From: Candidatus Harrysmithiimonas galli
Lineage (GTDB): Bacteria; Bacillota; Bacilli; CAJFEE01
Length of the DNA stretch: 64,000 nt
Direction: 5' to 3'
Assembly (NCBI GenBank): GCA_904373265.1
Contig: CAJFEE010000002.1
Coordinates: 84,029 to 148,028 of the forward strand
The notes below the pieces were generated by a model, which worked only from the letters and a program-made list of their open reading frames with translations, did not search any database and was not told the DNA's origin. Below are positions 1 through 10,219 of the stretch, piece after piece (the first letter of the stretch is position 1; every line of letters begins with the position of its first letter). The translations under genes were made by a program, and so were the position numbers.

Positions 1-746
1 GTACCAGCATACATCAATGTTTCACGCGCTTGATAATCTTCTAAATTTTTTACAACTTTTGGTGCAGTTTCTATAATGGTTTGAAGCAGACCCTCACACA
101 TTCGATCTAAGATTGGTGTATGCGGCGTACGATGAAAATACTGTTCCATAATATGTGTCATCATATCTACAATACCATAGACCGTTTGATCTTTCGGAAC
201 CGTTATAGTATAAGTTGGATCTAAAATCGAAAATTTCGGGTACGCCAAAATATGACTCCAAGAATATTTCTCCTTTGTATTTCTACGGGAAATCACGCTT
301 GTACCGTTCATTTCCGATCCAGTCGCTGCAATGGTTAAAATAACACCAAGTGGTAAAGCCTCTTTCGGCTCAACTTTTTGCATAACAATTTGCCAAGGAT
401 CCCCGTCAAATTTTGCTGCCACACAAATAAGCTTTGCCGCATCAATACAACTTCCACCCCCAACAGCCAACACAACATCTATTTTTTCTTTCTTGCATAA
501 ATCTATACCTTCCTGAATGGTTTCCAACTTTGGATTCGGTTCAATACCTGACAGTTCAAAAATTCGCATATGCGCACGAATTAAACAGCTTTTTATCTCA
601 TCATAAAGTCCAGTTCTTTTTACACTGCCACCTCCATAAACAAGCAAAACTGTCATACCAAAGTTTTGCAGCTCTGGTACAAGATGTTCAATTTGATTTT
701 TCCCAAAATATAGTTTGGTCGGATTATAAAACAAAAATGACTGCAT
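1..746 (-). CDS. yugJ: Iron-containing alcohol dehydrogenase (YugJ/butanol dehydrogenase type), C-terminus cut by window edge
   Basis: The minus strand reads open from an ATG at 746 to the window edge, about 248 residues, beginning [16 protein letters not shown]. The family hallmarks are visible: the [12 protein letters not shown] nucleotide-binding loop near residue 36, the [14 protein letters not shown] motif near residue 93, and the [10 protein letters not shown] segment. Family members are NAD(P)H-dependent alcohol or aldehyde reductases using a metal held by Asp and His residues; the last metal-binding His residues lie outside the window. The ATG one base out of phase just upstream runs into a stop, so MQSFLF is the start, with GGAT ahead as a weak ribosome site. 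The neighbours yuzA and yugI match the B. subtilis yugJ surroundings. Confidence 0.9.
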   Translation of the reverse strand, partial: MQSFLFYNPTKLYFGKNQIEHLVPELQNFGMTVLLVYGGGSVKRTGLYDEIKSCLIRAHMRIFELSGIEPNPKLETIQEGIDLCKKEKIDVVLAVGGGSCIDAAKLICVAAKFDGDPWQIVMQKVEPKEALPLGVILTIAATGSEMNGTSVISRRNTKEKYSWSHILAYPKFSILDPTYTITVPKDQTVYGIVDMMTHIMEQYFHRTPHTPILDRMCEGLLQTIIETAPKVVKNLEDYQARETLMYAG

Positions 747-873
747 TTTTCATACCTATCCTTTATATTTAGACTGCTTGAGGCAACCTATAACCTTTCA
801 TTAATTTCCAGTGTATAACCCCCAAAAATAACGCCAAAATATAAATGAACCTACATGAAAAGGAGGATCTTAA

Positions 874-1104
874 ATGAGCATTATGCAACGAATTGCATTG
901 ATTATTACATTGATCGGTGCTTTAAACTGGGGGCTAATCGGCTTTTTCCAATTTGACCTTGTTGCCTTTATTTTTGGTGGGCAAAATGCATTGTTCTCCA
1001 GAATTATATATGCCTTGGTCGGAATCAGTGCTTTGATTAACATTGGACTTCTATTTAAACCAAGTACAGAAACTTCAGATTCAAATGTCATGCAGCGTTC
1101 TTAA
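874..1104 (+). CDS. yuzA: DUF378 small membrane protein (YuzA-like)
   Basis: A 76-residue protein with a perfect AAGGAGG ribosome site before the ATG. Two hydrophobic segments (about residues 5-25 and 45-63) surround the conserved LNWGLIGFF and RIIYALVGISAL blocks of the DUF378/YuzA family. It is probably an integral membrane protein with two spanning helices; its function is unknown in the family. In B. subtilis yuzA also lies next to yugI and yugJ, which supports the call. A hairpin with a T-run follows at 1179-1221. Confidence 0.85.
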   Translation: MSIMQRIALIITLIGALNWGLIGFFQFDLVAFIFGGQNALFSRIIYALVGISALINIGLLFKPSTETSDSNVMQRS

Positions 1105-1178
1105 ATTTATCCGTTTTAAAAAATCATTTGTAAAAATTGATTACGATGACTAATTACGGTTAATTATGTTTGTTTTTG

Positions 1179-1221
1179 AACAGTTGCAGGAATTTTTGAT
1201 AAATTCTTGTAACTGTTTTTT
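1179..1221 (+). terminator. Rho-independent terminator after yuzA
   Basis: AACAGTT (1179-1185) pairs with AACTGTT (1211-1217), with an inner GAATTT/AAATTC pairing, and the right arm runs into six T residues. It sits 75 bases past the yuzA stop on the plus strand. Confidence 0.6.
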
Positions 1222-1247
1222 GTTTTAACATAGCTATAGAAAAACAT

Positions 1248-1296
1248 AAAATCGGATCTGTTCACTTACATACTTAAACAGATGTATCCGATTTTT
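1248..1296. terminator. Bidirectional terminator between yuzA and yugI
   Basis: AAATCGGAT-CTGTT pairs with AACAG-ATCCGATTT across a short asymmetric bulge. A residues precede the stem and T residues follow it, so it could stop transcripts from both sides. It lies about 58 bases past the yugI stop. Confidence 0.65.
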
Positions 1297-1353
1297 CATT
1301 TCGTTTTTCATCATTTTACAAACATTCACAGGCATTTCAATAAAATATCTTAC

Positions 1354-1713
1354 TTATATCACTGCTTGACGAATCCATTCATCTAGTTTTTTTTGTAAAA
1401 TAACAAAACCTTGTGATGACGGTCTTGGCACACGCATGGTGTGCTTATAAGCAGGCAATGGCTTGCGATTGGCATATACACCCTTTAAAGATAAACTCAG
1501 CTTCCCGGTTTCTGAATCAATCGATAAAATTTTCACCTGAATTTCCTCACCAAGCTTTACAAAATCCCGGATATCCCGGACATATCGATCGGAAATCTCT
1601 GAAATATGAATCAAACCTTGTGTATGAGATTTCATTTCAACAAAAGCACCGTAGGACTGAATTCCGGTCACTTTTCCTGTTAACACTTGACCGACATGAT
1701 AATGTTCATCCAT
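1354..1713 (-). CDS. yugI: S1-domain RNA-binding protein (YugI / general stress protein 13, CvfD family)
   Basis: A 119-residue protein with one S1 domain at about residues 5-73. The conserved core VGQVLTGKVTGIQSYGAFVE, GLIHISEIS and KLSLSLKG is intact. Single-S1 proteins of this family bind RNA or ribosomes and act in stress tolerance in Firmicutes. The ATG at 1713 is preferred because AGAAGG stands 8 bases ahead of it, whereas the in-frame GTG nine bases further upstream overlaps that ribosome site. The C-terminal tail after the S1 fold is short and basic. The gene lies alone, convergent with yuzA. Confidence 0.9.
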   Translation of the reverse strand: MDEHYHVGQVLTGKVTGIQSYGAFVEMKSHTQGLIHISEISDRYVRDIRDFVKLGEEIQVKILSIDSETGKLSLSLKGVYANRKPLPAYKHTMRVPRPSSQGFVILQKKLDEWIRQAVI

Positions 1714-1930
1714 GATACCCACCTTCTTAATTTATTTTTTCTTGATACATACGCACATTTTATCTCATAAATAGTATAACATTTTTCATATCTATACACA
1801 AAGACGTTTATCATTTTGTTAAAAAATACTTTTGTTGTGTAACATGGGGATGCCAAAAGAAACTTTTTTGTATAAATCTGCCTGTTTCCCTATAAAAATG
1901 TTATAATAAATAAAATTGAGGAGGATCTTT

Positions 1931-3790
1931 ATGCGAAAAACTATTGGATTTATCATCGTTTTTATCCTAATGCTTATCGCATGTGTACAATTGTTTCAAT
2001 CCAAAAATGCCTATGATACATTGCAACAAATATCAAATGCTTATCAAAATTCAGAATTTAGTCTTGCAGCACCACAATTGAAACAAACCAGTTATATTCT
2101 AGACAAAAAGGGACGAATACTTTCTGAATTCTCTCAAGGAGAAAATCGAATTGCATTAGATAGTGAAGAAATCCCACAAATTGTTAAAGATTTATTTGTT
2201 TATACAGAAGATCGAAATTTTTATAGTCATAAAGGCATTGACTATATTGGAACAGCACGGGCTTTCTTTACAAATTTAGCCAACAAAAACATTCTACAAG
2301 GCGGAAGCACAATTACACAACAGCTTGCACGTGGACTATATTTATCCAACATTAAAACTTATGAACGAAAAATCCAAGAAATCTATCTCTCTATCGAACT
2401 TGAAAAAAAATTAAGCAAAGAACAAATTTTAACACTATATATCAATCAAATTTTCTTCGGAAACGGGGCTTATGGAATTGAAGCAGCAAGCCAGCAATAT
2501 TTTAATCGTTCAGTCAAAAATTTATCGCTGGCACAGACGGCTTTTATTTGTGCCATACCAAATAATCCAACACTATACGATCCATATACCCATATGGAGC
2601 ATACAAAAGAACGGCAAGAACGCATGCTTAAACAGTTGCTAGACTACCACATTATTGATCAAAATACATATAAGAATGCTTGCGAGGAAAAAATTGTGCT
2701 GAAAAACCGGGAACGCATTGAAAAAAATGCAGCATATGCCAGCTTTGTTCATTATGAATTACAAGAACTCGTTGCATCTCAAATGGAATTTGACAAGGAT
2801 TTGACAAAAGAAGAAAAAGAGACGTTAGTTGTGAAAGAAGTTGAAAAACTATTAACACAAGGAATTAAAATTTACACTGCCTATGATGAAAATGCGCAAC
2901 AGGTTGCTGAAACAGCCTTTCACAATGAATTGGATTCATTAAATGTTCAAGGGGCTGTCGTTATTATTAATCATCAAAACTATACGATCCCAGCCATTAT
3001 TGGCGGGAAAAATGTAGGAAAATTTGAATTTAACCGTGCCTATCAAGGGGAACGACAACCTGGTTCCGCCATTAAACCTCTATTGGTTTATGCACCTTAT
3101 TTGGAAACTTTCCAAGCAACGCCATATGATACTGTGGATGCCAATAATGTGTGCTTTGGAGAATACTGCCCCAAAAATTATGGAGGAGGAGAATATGGAA
3201 TCGTCACATTAAAAACAGCCATGACTTACTCATACAATACCCCGGCTGTTCGATTGCTGAATGAAACCGGAATTGACACGGCTTTTTCTTATTTGGAGCC
3301 TTTCCAATGGACACATATTACTCAAGACGATCGCTATTTAAGTGCAGCGCTTGGTGCAGTCAATGTTACACCACTTGAAATTACAAATGCATATACGACC
3401 TTCAGTCATAACGGTTACTATAAACCAGCACACGCCATTCGTAAAGTTACTGATGCAGATGGTAATTTACTTTTCAAATGGTCCGAACAGGCAACGCGTG
3501 TCTGGTCTATGCGCACCAATGATTATATGAATGAAATGCTACAGAACGTTGTAAAAAATGGAACCGCTCGGCAAGCTGCGGGTTTACAAATTGACAATAT
3601 TGGTGGAAAAACCGGAACGACAAATGATGTCAAAGATTTATGGATGGTCGGAAAAGGTGGAAAATATACCATTGGTGTTTGGGTTGGATACGACCAACCA
3701 GCATCTATGGAAGGCTACATCAATGCTCGGCAACCACAAATTCATATTTGGCGGAATACCTTATCCGGCTTAACTGCTCTACCAGAGTAA
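1931..3790 (+). CDS. Class A penicillin-binding protein (PBP1A family, GT51 plus transpeptidase)
   Basis: A 619-residue bifunctional cell-wall synthase. An N-terminal membrane anchor (residues 5-22) is followed by a GT51 glycosyltransferase domain with catalytic Glu in the EDRNFYSHKG motif near residue 93 and the QGGSTITQQLARGL block. The penicillin-binding domain carries SAIK (Ser379, the acyl-enzyme nucleophile), SYN (434-436) and KTGT (Lys560). All catalytic motifs are present. It polymerizes lipid II and crosslinks peptidoglycan outside the membrane. The ATG at 1931 follows GAGGAGG by 6-7 bases; the upstream TTG at 1916 is part of that ribosome site. The protein ends soon after the KTG motif, with no C-terminal extension. 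It is most like the smaller Bacillus class A PBPs (PbpF/PbpG); which one is unclear. Confidence 0.93.
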   Translation: MRKTIGFIIVFILMLIACVQLFQSKNAYDTLQQISNAYQNSEFSLAAPQLKQTSYILDKKGRILSEFSQGENRIALDSEEIPQIVKDLFVYTEDRNFYSHKGIDYIGTARAFFTNLANKNILQGGSTITQQLARGLYLSNIKTYERKIQEIYLSIELEKKLSKEQILTLYINQIFFGNGAYGIEAASQQYFNRSVKNLSLAQTAFICAIPNNPTLYDPYTHMEHTKERQERMLKQLLDYHIIDQNTYKNACEEKIVLKNRERIEKNAAYASFVHYELQELVASQMEFDKDLTKEEKETLVVKEVEKLLTQGIKIYTAYDENAQQVAETAFHNELDSLNVQGAVVIINHQNYTIPAIIGGKNVGKFEFNRAYQGERQPGSAIKPLLVYAPYLETFQATPYDTVDANNVCFGEYCPKNYGGGEYGIVTLKTAMTYSYNTPAVRLLNETGIDTAFSYLEPFQWTHITQDDRYLSAALGAVNVTPLEITNAYTTFSHNGYYKPAHAIRKVTDADGNLLFKWSEQATRVWSMRTNDYMNEMLQNVVKNGTARQAAGLQIDNIGGKTGTTNDVKDLWMVGKGGKYTIGVWVGYDQPASMEGYINARQPQIHIWRNTLSGLTALPE

Positions 3791-4383
3791 ATTTGTTCAA
3801 TCCAACATCTTCTACCGATGAAAAAATGATTTCTTTCTGATTCAATACAGTAAGCTGAAAAGCTGAGATTAGAATAAAATCCAAAATAGATTCTTCATAG
3901 TTTGACCTATTCTTTTCAAGCAAGCTGCTAGGTAAATCCATTCCAAACCATCTATCTGGCTTGCTTGTCCCTTTTCTCCCATAGATTTTTTCATTTATAA
4001 AGATAAAAAATAAATGTTTTTAAAATACAGAACCTAAAACGCTATATTCAGAAAACATATGCATACATTCTTTGAAAATTATGAAATACATTTATAGAAG
4101 CAATTATTCTTTTCTTGAAAATAAAAGCGAACTGTAACAGATAGTTACGATTATCATAACAAAAAATAAAATTGGCTAGGGTAAGTCTGGTCAAGCCCCA
4201 TCTTTACTTCCAGCCAATGAATGTACAATATTTAATTTAATCTGTAAGAGCGCGTATGACTTATAATTATAAGCCACGCATTTTTTTATTTGTTTTTCTT
4301 CTTTATTATCTGTTCATTCTACCAATTTATACATATGCTATAGCCATCATCTATATATTGGATATAAATTTCGTACTTTTCTT
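3791..4383. other. Intergenic region with a possible small RNA
   Basis: No convincing coding frame. From about 4140 the sequence has a stem formed by ATTGGCT and AGCCAAT (about 4171-4217) and then a strong hairpin with a T-run at 4252-4287. Nothing else is recognised. Confidence 0.4.
4252..4287 (+). terminator. Hairpin plus T-run
   Basis: GCGT (4252-4255) and ACGC (4276-4279) close a stem around the palindrome CTTATAATTATAAG, followed by seven T residues. It is 460 bases past the penicillin-binding protein gene and opposite in direction to the rraA gene, so it may end an unannotated plus-strand RNA. Confidence 0.55.
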
Positions 4384-4866
4384 TTACAAATTCAATACCG
4401 ATTCACTTACAAGAATTCCATCTTCATCACAGTAAACAAATTGTCCCGGCTTCCATTTGATACCACCAAAGGTCAAAATTTGGTCACGATCACCTTCGCC
4501 AAGCTTCATACTTTTTAATGGACAAGTTCCAAGTGCAAAAACACCAATATCCATTTGATTGATTTCTTTACTGTCACGGATACACCCAAAAACAATCACA
4601 CCTGCCAATTTCCTTTTAACTGCAATTGCTGCTAAGTTATCCCCCATTAAAGCAACTTTTTTCGATCCGCCGCCGTCAACAACGAGTACCTCACCAGCTT
4701 CAATGGTTTCCAGTGCCTCTTTTACCAACACATTATCATTTAAACAACGAACTGTCCGAATTTTTCCAAAGAAGTTTTTTTTCTTTCCATAGATTTGAAA
4801 AGGCTGCTCACAAATTGAAAGCTGCTCAGAAAATACATCACATAAATCTGCCGTTTTCATACACAT
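4384..4866 (-). CDS. RraA-family protein (HMG/CHA aldolase-like fold)
   Basis: A 160-residue protein matching the RraA family in length and in the blocks VLVVDGGGS, MGDNLAAIA, GVIVFGCIRDS and LGTCPLKS. In this family the Gly-rich loop and the RD pair bind a divalent metal and alpha-keto acid substrates. Members are either 4-hydroxy-4-methyl-2-oxoglutarate/oxaloacetate-type aldolases or RNase E regulators; as Bacillales lack a classical RNase E, an enzymatic role is more likely. The ATG follows AGGAGG by 8 bases, and the yhaP stop codon lies inside that ribosome site, so the gene is the third in the yhaQ-yhaP operon. Confidence 0.85.
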   Translation of the reverse strand: MCMKTADLCDVFSEQLSICEQPFQIYGKKKNFFGKIRTVRCLNDNVLVKEALETIEAGEVLVVDGGGSKKVALMGDNLAAIAVKRKLAGVIVFGCIRDSKEINQMDIGVFALGTCPLKSMKLGEGDRDQILTFGGIKWKPGQFVYCDEDGILVSESVLNL

Positions 4867-4878
4867 TTTATATTCCTC

Positions 4879-6132
4879 CTAAGATTCCTTTTTCCCTAAT
4901 GTTAACGCATGTTTTAAATCTTTTAAAGAAGTTCCTTTCCCATACATTAACACACCGCCACGATAAATTTTCGCACCCAGTACAGCCAATAGTATGATTG
5001 AAGCAAGCAATAAAATTAAGCTTAAACCGACCTCCCAAAACGGAACATCCAACATTCCAACACGTAAAAACATAATCAATGGTGTAAATGGAGGAATAAA
5101 TGAACAAATTTGAATCAATATGGTATCAGGATTCCCTAATCCAAACATAGAAATTACAAAAGCAACAACAACAAGCATTGTCATCGGTGTAATCATTGGC
5201 TGAATATCTTCTACTCGGCTGACCAGTGAACCCAAAAACGCAGCCATGACCGCATAAAACAAATAACCAAGCAAAGCAAAAATGACTGCATAAACAATTG
5301 TAGACAGCTTCATACCATCAAATCCAAAAAACTGTAAAAAGTCAATTTCATCCTGTTTACCGATTAAATTACGTATCGAAAAATATCCAACCAATAAAAA
5401 TGCTCCCATTTGCACAAACGATAAACAAGCAATTCCCAAAATTTTTGCAAACATTTGCTTGACTGGCGAAATGCTGGAAACCAAAATTTCCATAACACGA
5501 GAAGTTTTTTCACTAGCAACCTCAGAAGCAATCATACCTGCATAACCAATCACAATAAAATAAATCACAAACAACATCACATATACAAGTCCTCTTGCCG
5601 CATTCAATTCTGAAGCCGATTTGGCATTTTCTTCCAAAGAAACGACCTTAAAGGCAGCTGGTGTATATAATTCTGCAATCTGCATTGCATCTAACTGAAT
5701 CTCCTCGGTAAACTTTTGATTTTTTACTTCTGTCAATGTAGATTGCAACAGCCTGATGGTGGATTCATCGGAAATTTTCATTGACTGATACACTGCCTCT
5801 GGTATACCTGATCCTTGTATGGTAATTGTTAAAACTCCCTCCCATTCTCCACTTTTGACCTTTTCTATCGCTTCCAACTCATTAGCATCCTTTACGATCG
5901 TAAAAGAATTATCCGTTTGCATAAGTTGATTTTCAAACAAATCTATATATTCACCAGTTTTATCTATTACAGCGACAGTTCGCTGTTTTTCTTGATTAAA
6001 CATATCAATCACTGTATTTAAATTTGCCAAAATCAAAACAATTACAATCATAATTCCAGTCGAAATCAAGAATGATTTCGTTTTTAATTTAGTTAGAAAT
6101 GTATGCTTTGTAACAATCCAAAAATTACGCAT
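4879..6132 (-). CDS. yhaP: ABC-2 type transporter permease (YhaP-like)
   Basis: A 417-residue permease. One N-terminal transmembrane helix (about 20-40) is followed by a large extracytoplasmic domain and then a cluster of five or six membrane segments after about residue 180, the usual ABC-2/NatB layout. It contains the conserved block EKTSRVMEILVSSISPVKQMFAKILGI, quoted here only in part as EKTSRVMEILVSS. B. subtilis YhaP has similar length and also pairs with YhaQ. The start codon overlaps the yhaQ end by 8 bases, so the two proteins are translated together. The pair resembles sodium or drug efflux systems, but the substrate is not known. Confidence 0.88.
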   Translation of the reverse strand: MRNFWIVTKHTFLTKLKTKSFLISTGIMIVIVLILANLNTVIDMFNQEKQRTVAVIDKTGEYIDLFENQLMQTDNSFTIVKDANELEAIEKVKSGEWEGVLTITIQGSGIPEAVYQSMKISDESTIRLLQSTLTEVKNQKFTEEIQLDAMQIAELYTPAAFKVVSLEENAKSASELNAARGLVYVMLFVIYFIVIGYAGMIASEVASEKTSRVMEILVSSISPVKQMFAKILGIACLSFVQMGAFLLVGYFSIRNLIGKQDEIDFLQFFGFDGMKLSTIVYAVIFALLGYLFYAVMAAFLGSLVSRVEDIQPMITPMTMLVVVAFVISMFGLGNPDTILIQICSFIPPFTPLIMFLRVGMLDVPFWEVGLSLILLLASIILLAVLGAKIYRGGVLMYGKGTSLKDLKHALTLGKKES

Positions 6133-7024
6133 GCTTTGTCCCTACCTTTTCAATAAAAATTTCATGTAATGATGGCTCATCTAGTTGAAACTTCCGAATA
6201 AAGCCGCGCGAAAAAATCATCTCCTGAATTTGTTGGACAACTGTTTCATCTATAATTTGCAACCGCACGCCTTCTGCGGTCGTCTGATAATTGGTTACAC
6301 CTCTTAAATTCTTCAAATCACTACAATCAAAATCGGCATGAATTGTTAAATTTTTTCGACCGAAATCTTTCTTTATTTCTTTTAACTTTCCTTGAACAAC
6401 TGGCTTCCCTCGATCCATAATACATAAATTTTCACATAAATCCTCAACATGGTCCATTTGATGACTGGAAAAAATAATAGTCGTTCCTAAATTTTTCACA
6501 TATAAAATAGCTTCTTTCAACAAATCAACATTTACCGGATCTAAGCCACTGAATGGCTCATCCAGAATCAACAAATCTGGCTTATGTATAACACTGGTAA
6601 TATATTGAATCTTTTGCTGATTCCCTTTCGATAATTCTTCCACCTTCTTATTCTTGTAATCTTCAATCCGAAATTTCTCCAACCAAAAATCTAGCTCTCG
6701 TAGTGTATCTTTTTTTGCCATGCCACGCAGGCTTGCCAAATAAACCATTTGTTCACTAACCTTCAACTTCGGATACAGTCCTCGCTCTTCTGGTAAATAG
6801 CCAATTTGTCCGCTAATTGAATAATCAATTTTTTTGCCATTCCATGTAATTTCTCCTTCTGTTGGATCAAGTATTCCCAAAATCATACGGAAAGTTGTTG
6901 TTTTTCCTGCACCATTTGCACCAAGAAAACCAAAAATTTCTCCCTTATCGATTTCAAAATAAATATGATCCACAGCCGTAAAACTACCAAAGCGTTTCGT
7001 TGCATTTGCAATTTTTAACGACAT
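6125..7024 (-). CDS. yhaQ: ABC transporter ATP-binding protein (YhaQ/NatA-like)
   Basis: A 299-residue ATPase: Walker A GANGAGKTT near residue 35, Q-loop in IGYLPEERGLY, signature LSKGNQQK, Walker B LLILDEPFSGLDP, and the switch His in FSSHQMDHVE. A C-terminal domain of about 80 residues, common in NatA-type exporters, ends in the LDEPSLHEIFIEKVG block. It is the first gene of the minus-strand operon yhaQ-yhaP-rraA and follows AGGAGAGG. It energises YhaP. The operon marks the left end of the conserved backbone before the island gap. Confidence 0.92.
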   Translation of the reverse strand: MSLKIANATKRFGSFTAVDHIYFEIDKGEIFGFLGANGAGKTTTFRMILGILDPTEGEITWNGKKIDYSISGQIGYLPEERGLYPKLKVSEQMVYLASLRGMAKKDTLRELDFWLEKFRIEDYKNKKVEELSKGNQQKIQYITSVIHKPDLLILDEPFSGLDPVNVDLLKEAILYVKNLGTTIIFSSHQMDHVEDLCENLCIMDRGKPVVQGKLKEIKKDFGRKNLTIHADFDCSDLKNLRGVTNYQTTAEGVRLQIIDETVVQQIQEMIFSRGFIRKFQLDEPSLHEIFIEKVGTKHA

Positions 7025-8485
7025 ATTCTTTCCTCTCCTTTCAAAATCTTCCCATTCACTATAAAAAACCTTTTGAAAACTTTATGTTACAATATAAATA
7101 TGTTAAAATATGGGCACCCCAAAGCTCACCAACAATCCTATATCACAGAACACTCAACTCGATAGTTATAGAAGCTATGAATAAAAACATCGCCACACCA
7201 ATATACCAAAATTGTATACACCTTCAATTCTTACAAATGATCTATATCATTATGACATAATCATCTTTCTTAATAATTTTTATATTACTATCTAAAAATA
7301 TAAATCATACATGAATAAAATGATACAAAAAAATATTATAAATTAATTTATAATATTTTAAATATATTTAATTTATTAAAAATAATATATTAACTGTTTT
7401 CAAGCAAAGACAGAAAATCCCTAATATATAAGAAATTCGAAAAAATCCATGAATTCATATGAATTGACCTCCACCCACAATTTATATGTGACACCTGCTT
7501 TTCGCTGACTGTTTTCCTATAATCTTCTTTCATTCGTATAAATATTGCATCTGGGGCTATTTTGGAATAACTATTTCCTTTACCCAAAATGTTGAAAACA
7601 TCTTATATTTTTCTTTCCTAAACATTCAGCCTTCATGGAATTTTTTCATGCTTAATTTATAGGGAAAACTGAATGTCATTCTTTTCTTTTACTACCAATG
7701 GTAGAGTTTTTTCATTTGTTTATCATAATTTTGTACGTTTTTTAAGTATATGTATATAATTTGTTGAAAATCTTTATCTACATAGCTTATCTTCTATAAG
7801 ATATTTCTGAAATGATTTTTTTAGAAACAGGTACTAAATAACTTCTTTATATATCAGGATATTTTTCTTTATTTTTTATATTTTTTTGAAATATATAATG
7901 CAAGCTATATGGCATTTGCTTCAATTATTTCTGCAAGACCACGTATAATAGAATTGATCTGACAAAACTTTTAATTTGATAAATTCAGTCCTCGTCTAAT
8001 CCAATTCATCTTGTAGACAATCTTCACAATGGCATCCAAAAATGAATAAACAATATGTGCATTGCTGTCTAATTTCATTTGTTTCTTTTAGTCATTTATA
8101 TATTTTCGACTCATTATTATAGCATATTATATTTTACAGTTTGAAAGAACGCAATACATCCCCCCTTAACTACGAGAGACTTTTTGCTGCCAAAGGTTAA
8201 ATTTTTGAATTCAAACTCAGAAATACAGGCCACAAGCATATAATCACCATAAAGGACAATCGCAAACAATTTACGATTGTCCAGGCAAATACACATATAT
8301 AAAAAAATATGATATTATTTTTTTGAAATAATGAAAATTATACTGTTTATAAAAAACAAACGGATTTCATATCATCACACAAGTCTACTGTCTCCTATCG
8401 AATCCATTTTTTCCTTAAAAATATTTTCTTTTTATGTTATTTTTTCTTTCTCACATAAACAATCAGATTTACACCCTACATGTGA
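7025..8485. other. AT-rich gap, left flank of the metallophore island
   Basis: About 1.46 kb with no credible gene: the short open frames lack ribosome sites and family features. It holds poly-A/T stretches and a perfect 9-bp inverted repeat at 8254-8282. Such a tract beside a large accessory cluster is consistent with decayed or insertion-prone DNA, but no insertion-sequence end or attachment site could be recognised. Confidence 0.5.
8254..8282. repeat. Perfect 9-bp inverted repeat
   Basis: GGACAATCG (8254-8262) and CGATTGTCC (8274-8282) are separated by 11 bases. It lies about 200 bases past the end of the last transporter gene. On the minus strand it is followed by only three T residues, so it is a weak terminator candidate. 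Confidence 0.45.
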
Positions 8486-10219
8486 TCAAACTGTCCATCC
8501 AAGGCTTTCCTGCTGAATACGATATAATTTCTGATACAAACCTTTTTTGTCCATCAATTCTTTGTGTGTTCCATTTTCTACCAGTCTACCATTTTCCAAA
8601 ACAAGAATTTGGTCTGCATCAACTACAGTTCGTAGACGATGTGCAATCATAATCACAGTCTTACCCTCCACCAGCTTTGCAATCGCTTTTTGGACAAGTA
8701 CTTCATTTTCTGGATCCAGAGATGCCGTAGCCTCATCAAGCAAAATTATAGGTGCATCTTTAAGTAGTGCACGAGCAATCGAAATACGCTGCCGTTCACC
8801 ACCAGACAATGTACTGCCATTTTCTCCAAGGACTGTCTGATATCCTTCTGACATATCCTGTACAAACTCATCACAATATGCTGCTTTCGCCGCCGCTATA
8901 ACTTGCTCATCTGTTGCATTTGGATTACCAAGTCGAATATTATTAATGATCGTATCATTGAACAAAGTCACATCTTGGAAAACAAAGGACATATACTGCA
9001 TTAAACTTTCTGGTTCTATAGTACGAACATCTTTACCACCCACACGAATTATGCCACTTTGAATATCCCAAAAGCGTGCAATCAGTTTAGAAAGGGTACT
9101 CTTACCACTACCAGAAGGTCCAACCAATGCCGTTACAGTCCCCTGCGAAAGCCTACAGCTCACATCCTTAATAACATCCTCTGTATGATAGCAAAAAGTC
9201 ACATGTTCCAGTTCAATATCATAGTTTGGAATTGTCTTTTCGTCACCTTCCATGGTTCGTATTGTAAAAAGAGTACGCATACGCTTTGTTACAACATGTA
9301 GGTTTAACAGAGTAGAAAGTTGAGAAAAAATTGCAAGTATAGGACCATAAATTCGAGTTACCATCAACATAAACATGAAAAGTGGAAGTAGCTCTATGCT
9401 GCCATTGACTAGCAAAACAGTTCCTACAAAAATGGTTATACCAATGCCGGCCTGTAATACCATACTGGCACTAGACATAAATACACCAATGGCCATTTCT
9501 ACTTTAACAGATATTTTTTTCATAATTCTTAATGATTTATCTAATTCAGAGAAACGAGAACCACTTAAACCACAAGATTTAATAATTTTCATACCTTCCA
9601 AATATTCTTGAACTTGACCAGATGCAGCCAACTTCGCATCCACCTGACGCGCAAACAATTTCTTCTGATAATTACGGCTTAGCCAAATAATTAGAAATGC
9701 AATAGGCAGTGTACAAAACATACACAAAGCCAGTCGCCAGTCAAAGAAAGCAAGCAAAATACAAGTCAACGTAACAGTTATTACATTGGCAACCAGTGGC
9801 GGAATGGTACTGCTTAGCATAGATTCCATGCTACTGCAATCTGCCATCATATGAGTTGTAATTTCTGACAAATCTTTTGTATTAAAAAAATTCATAGGGA
9901 GCCTGCGTAAACGTTCCGCAATCCGCACACGGGTTGCATTCGATTCTTTATAAGAGGCGATGTAGGTTTTCCGATAGTCATTCTTAGCTGCTAGAAAAAT
10001 TAAAACAAGAGATATAACTCCTACTCCCCAAAGCATCCAGATATGAGCCCACTGAATCGTACCACCAACAAATGGAGTTAACAATTCACTGAAAATCATC
10101 ACTGTTACGCAAAATGGCAACAACATAGTTAGATTTGTAATTGTACAGGCAATAATAGCCTTTTTCAAACCTTTATAGCCCTTATCAGATAAAAAGAGCG
10201 CTTTTTGTAACCTACTCAT
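8486..10219 (-). CDS. ABC half-transporter, fused membrane and ATPase domains (YbtQ/IrtB-like metallophore uptake)
   Basis: A 577-residue protein with an N-terminal six-helix exporter-fold membrane domain (about 1-310) and a C-terminal ATPase: Walker A GPSGSGKST near residue 365, signature LSGGERQR near 468, Walker B PIILLDEATASLDPE, and the switch His in IAHRL. It starts 8 bases inside the end of the partner gene and surely forms a heterodimer with it. Paired exporter-fold ABC proteins inside siderophore clusters (YbtP/YbtQ, IrtA/IrtB) import metal-siderophore complexes; that role is inferred here from context. Export cannot be excluded from sequence alone. It is the last gene of the island. 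Confidence 0.9.
   Translation of the reverse strand: MSRLQKALFLSDKGYKGLKKAIIACTITNLTMLLPFCVTVMIFSELLTPFVGGTIQWAHIWMLWGVGVISLVLIFLAAKNDYRKTYIASYKESNATRVRIAERLRRLPMNFFNTKDLSEITTHMMADCSSMESMLSSTIPPLVANVITVTLTCILLAFFDWRLALCMFCTLPIAFLIIWLSRNYQKKLFARQVDAKLAASGQVQEYLEGMKIIKSCGLSGSRFSELDKSLRIMKKISVKVEMAIGVFMSSASMVLQAGIGITIFVGTVLLVNGSIELLPLFMFMLMVTRIYGPILAIFSQLSTLLNLHVVTKRMRTLFTIRTMEGDEKTIPNYDIELEHVTFCYHTEDVIKDVSCRLSQGTVTALVGPSGSGKSTLSKLIARFWDIQSGIIRVGGKDVRTIEPESLMQYMSFVFQDVTLFNDTIINNIRLGNPNATDEQVIAAAKAAYCDEFVQDMSEGYQTVLGENGSTLSGGERQRISIARALLKDAPIILLDEATASLDPENEVLVQKAIAKLVEGKTVIMIAHRLRTVVDADQILVLENGRLVENGTHKELMDKKGLYQKLYRIQQESLGWTV

Noticed and set aside
870..1091. 73-residue minus-strand frame opposite yuzA
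   Set aside because: It is the shadow of yuzA; no ribosome site and no family features.
7390..7587. 65-residue minus-strand ORF in the left gap
   Set aside because: No ribosome site, biased composition and no recognisable domain; treated as noise in AT-rich DNA.
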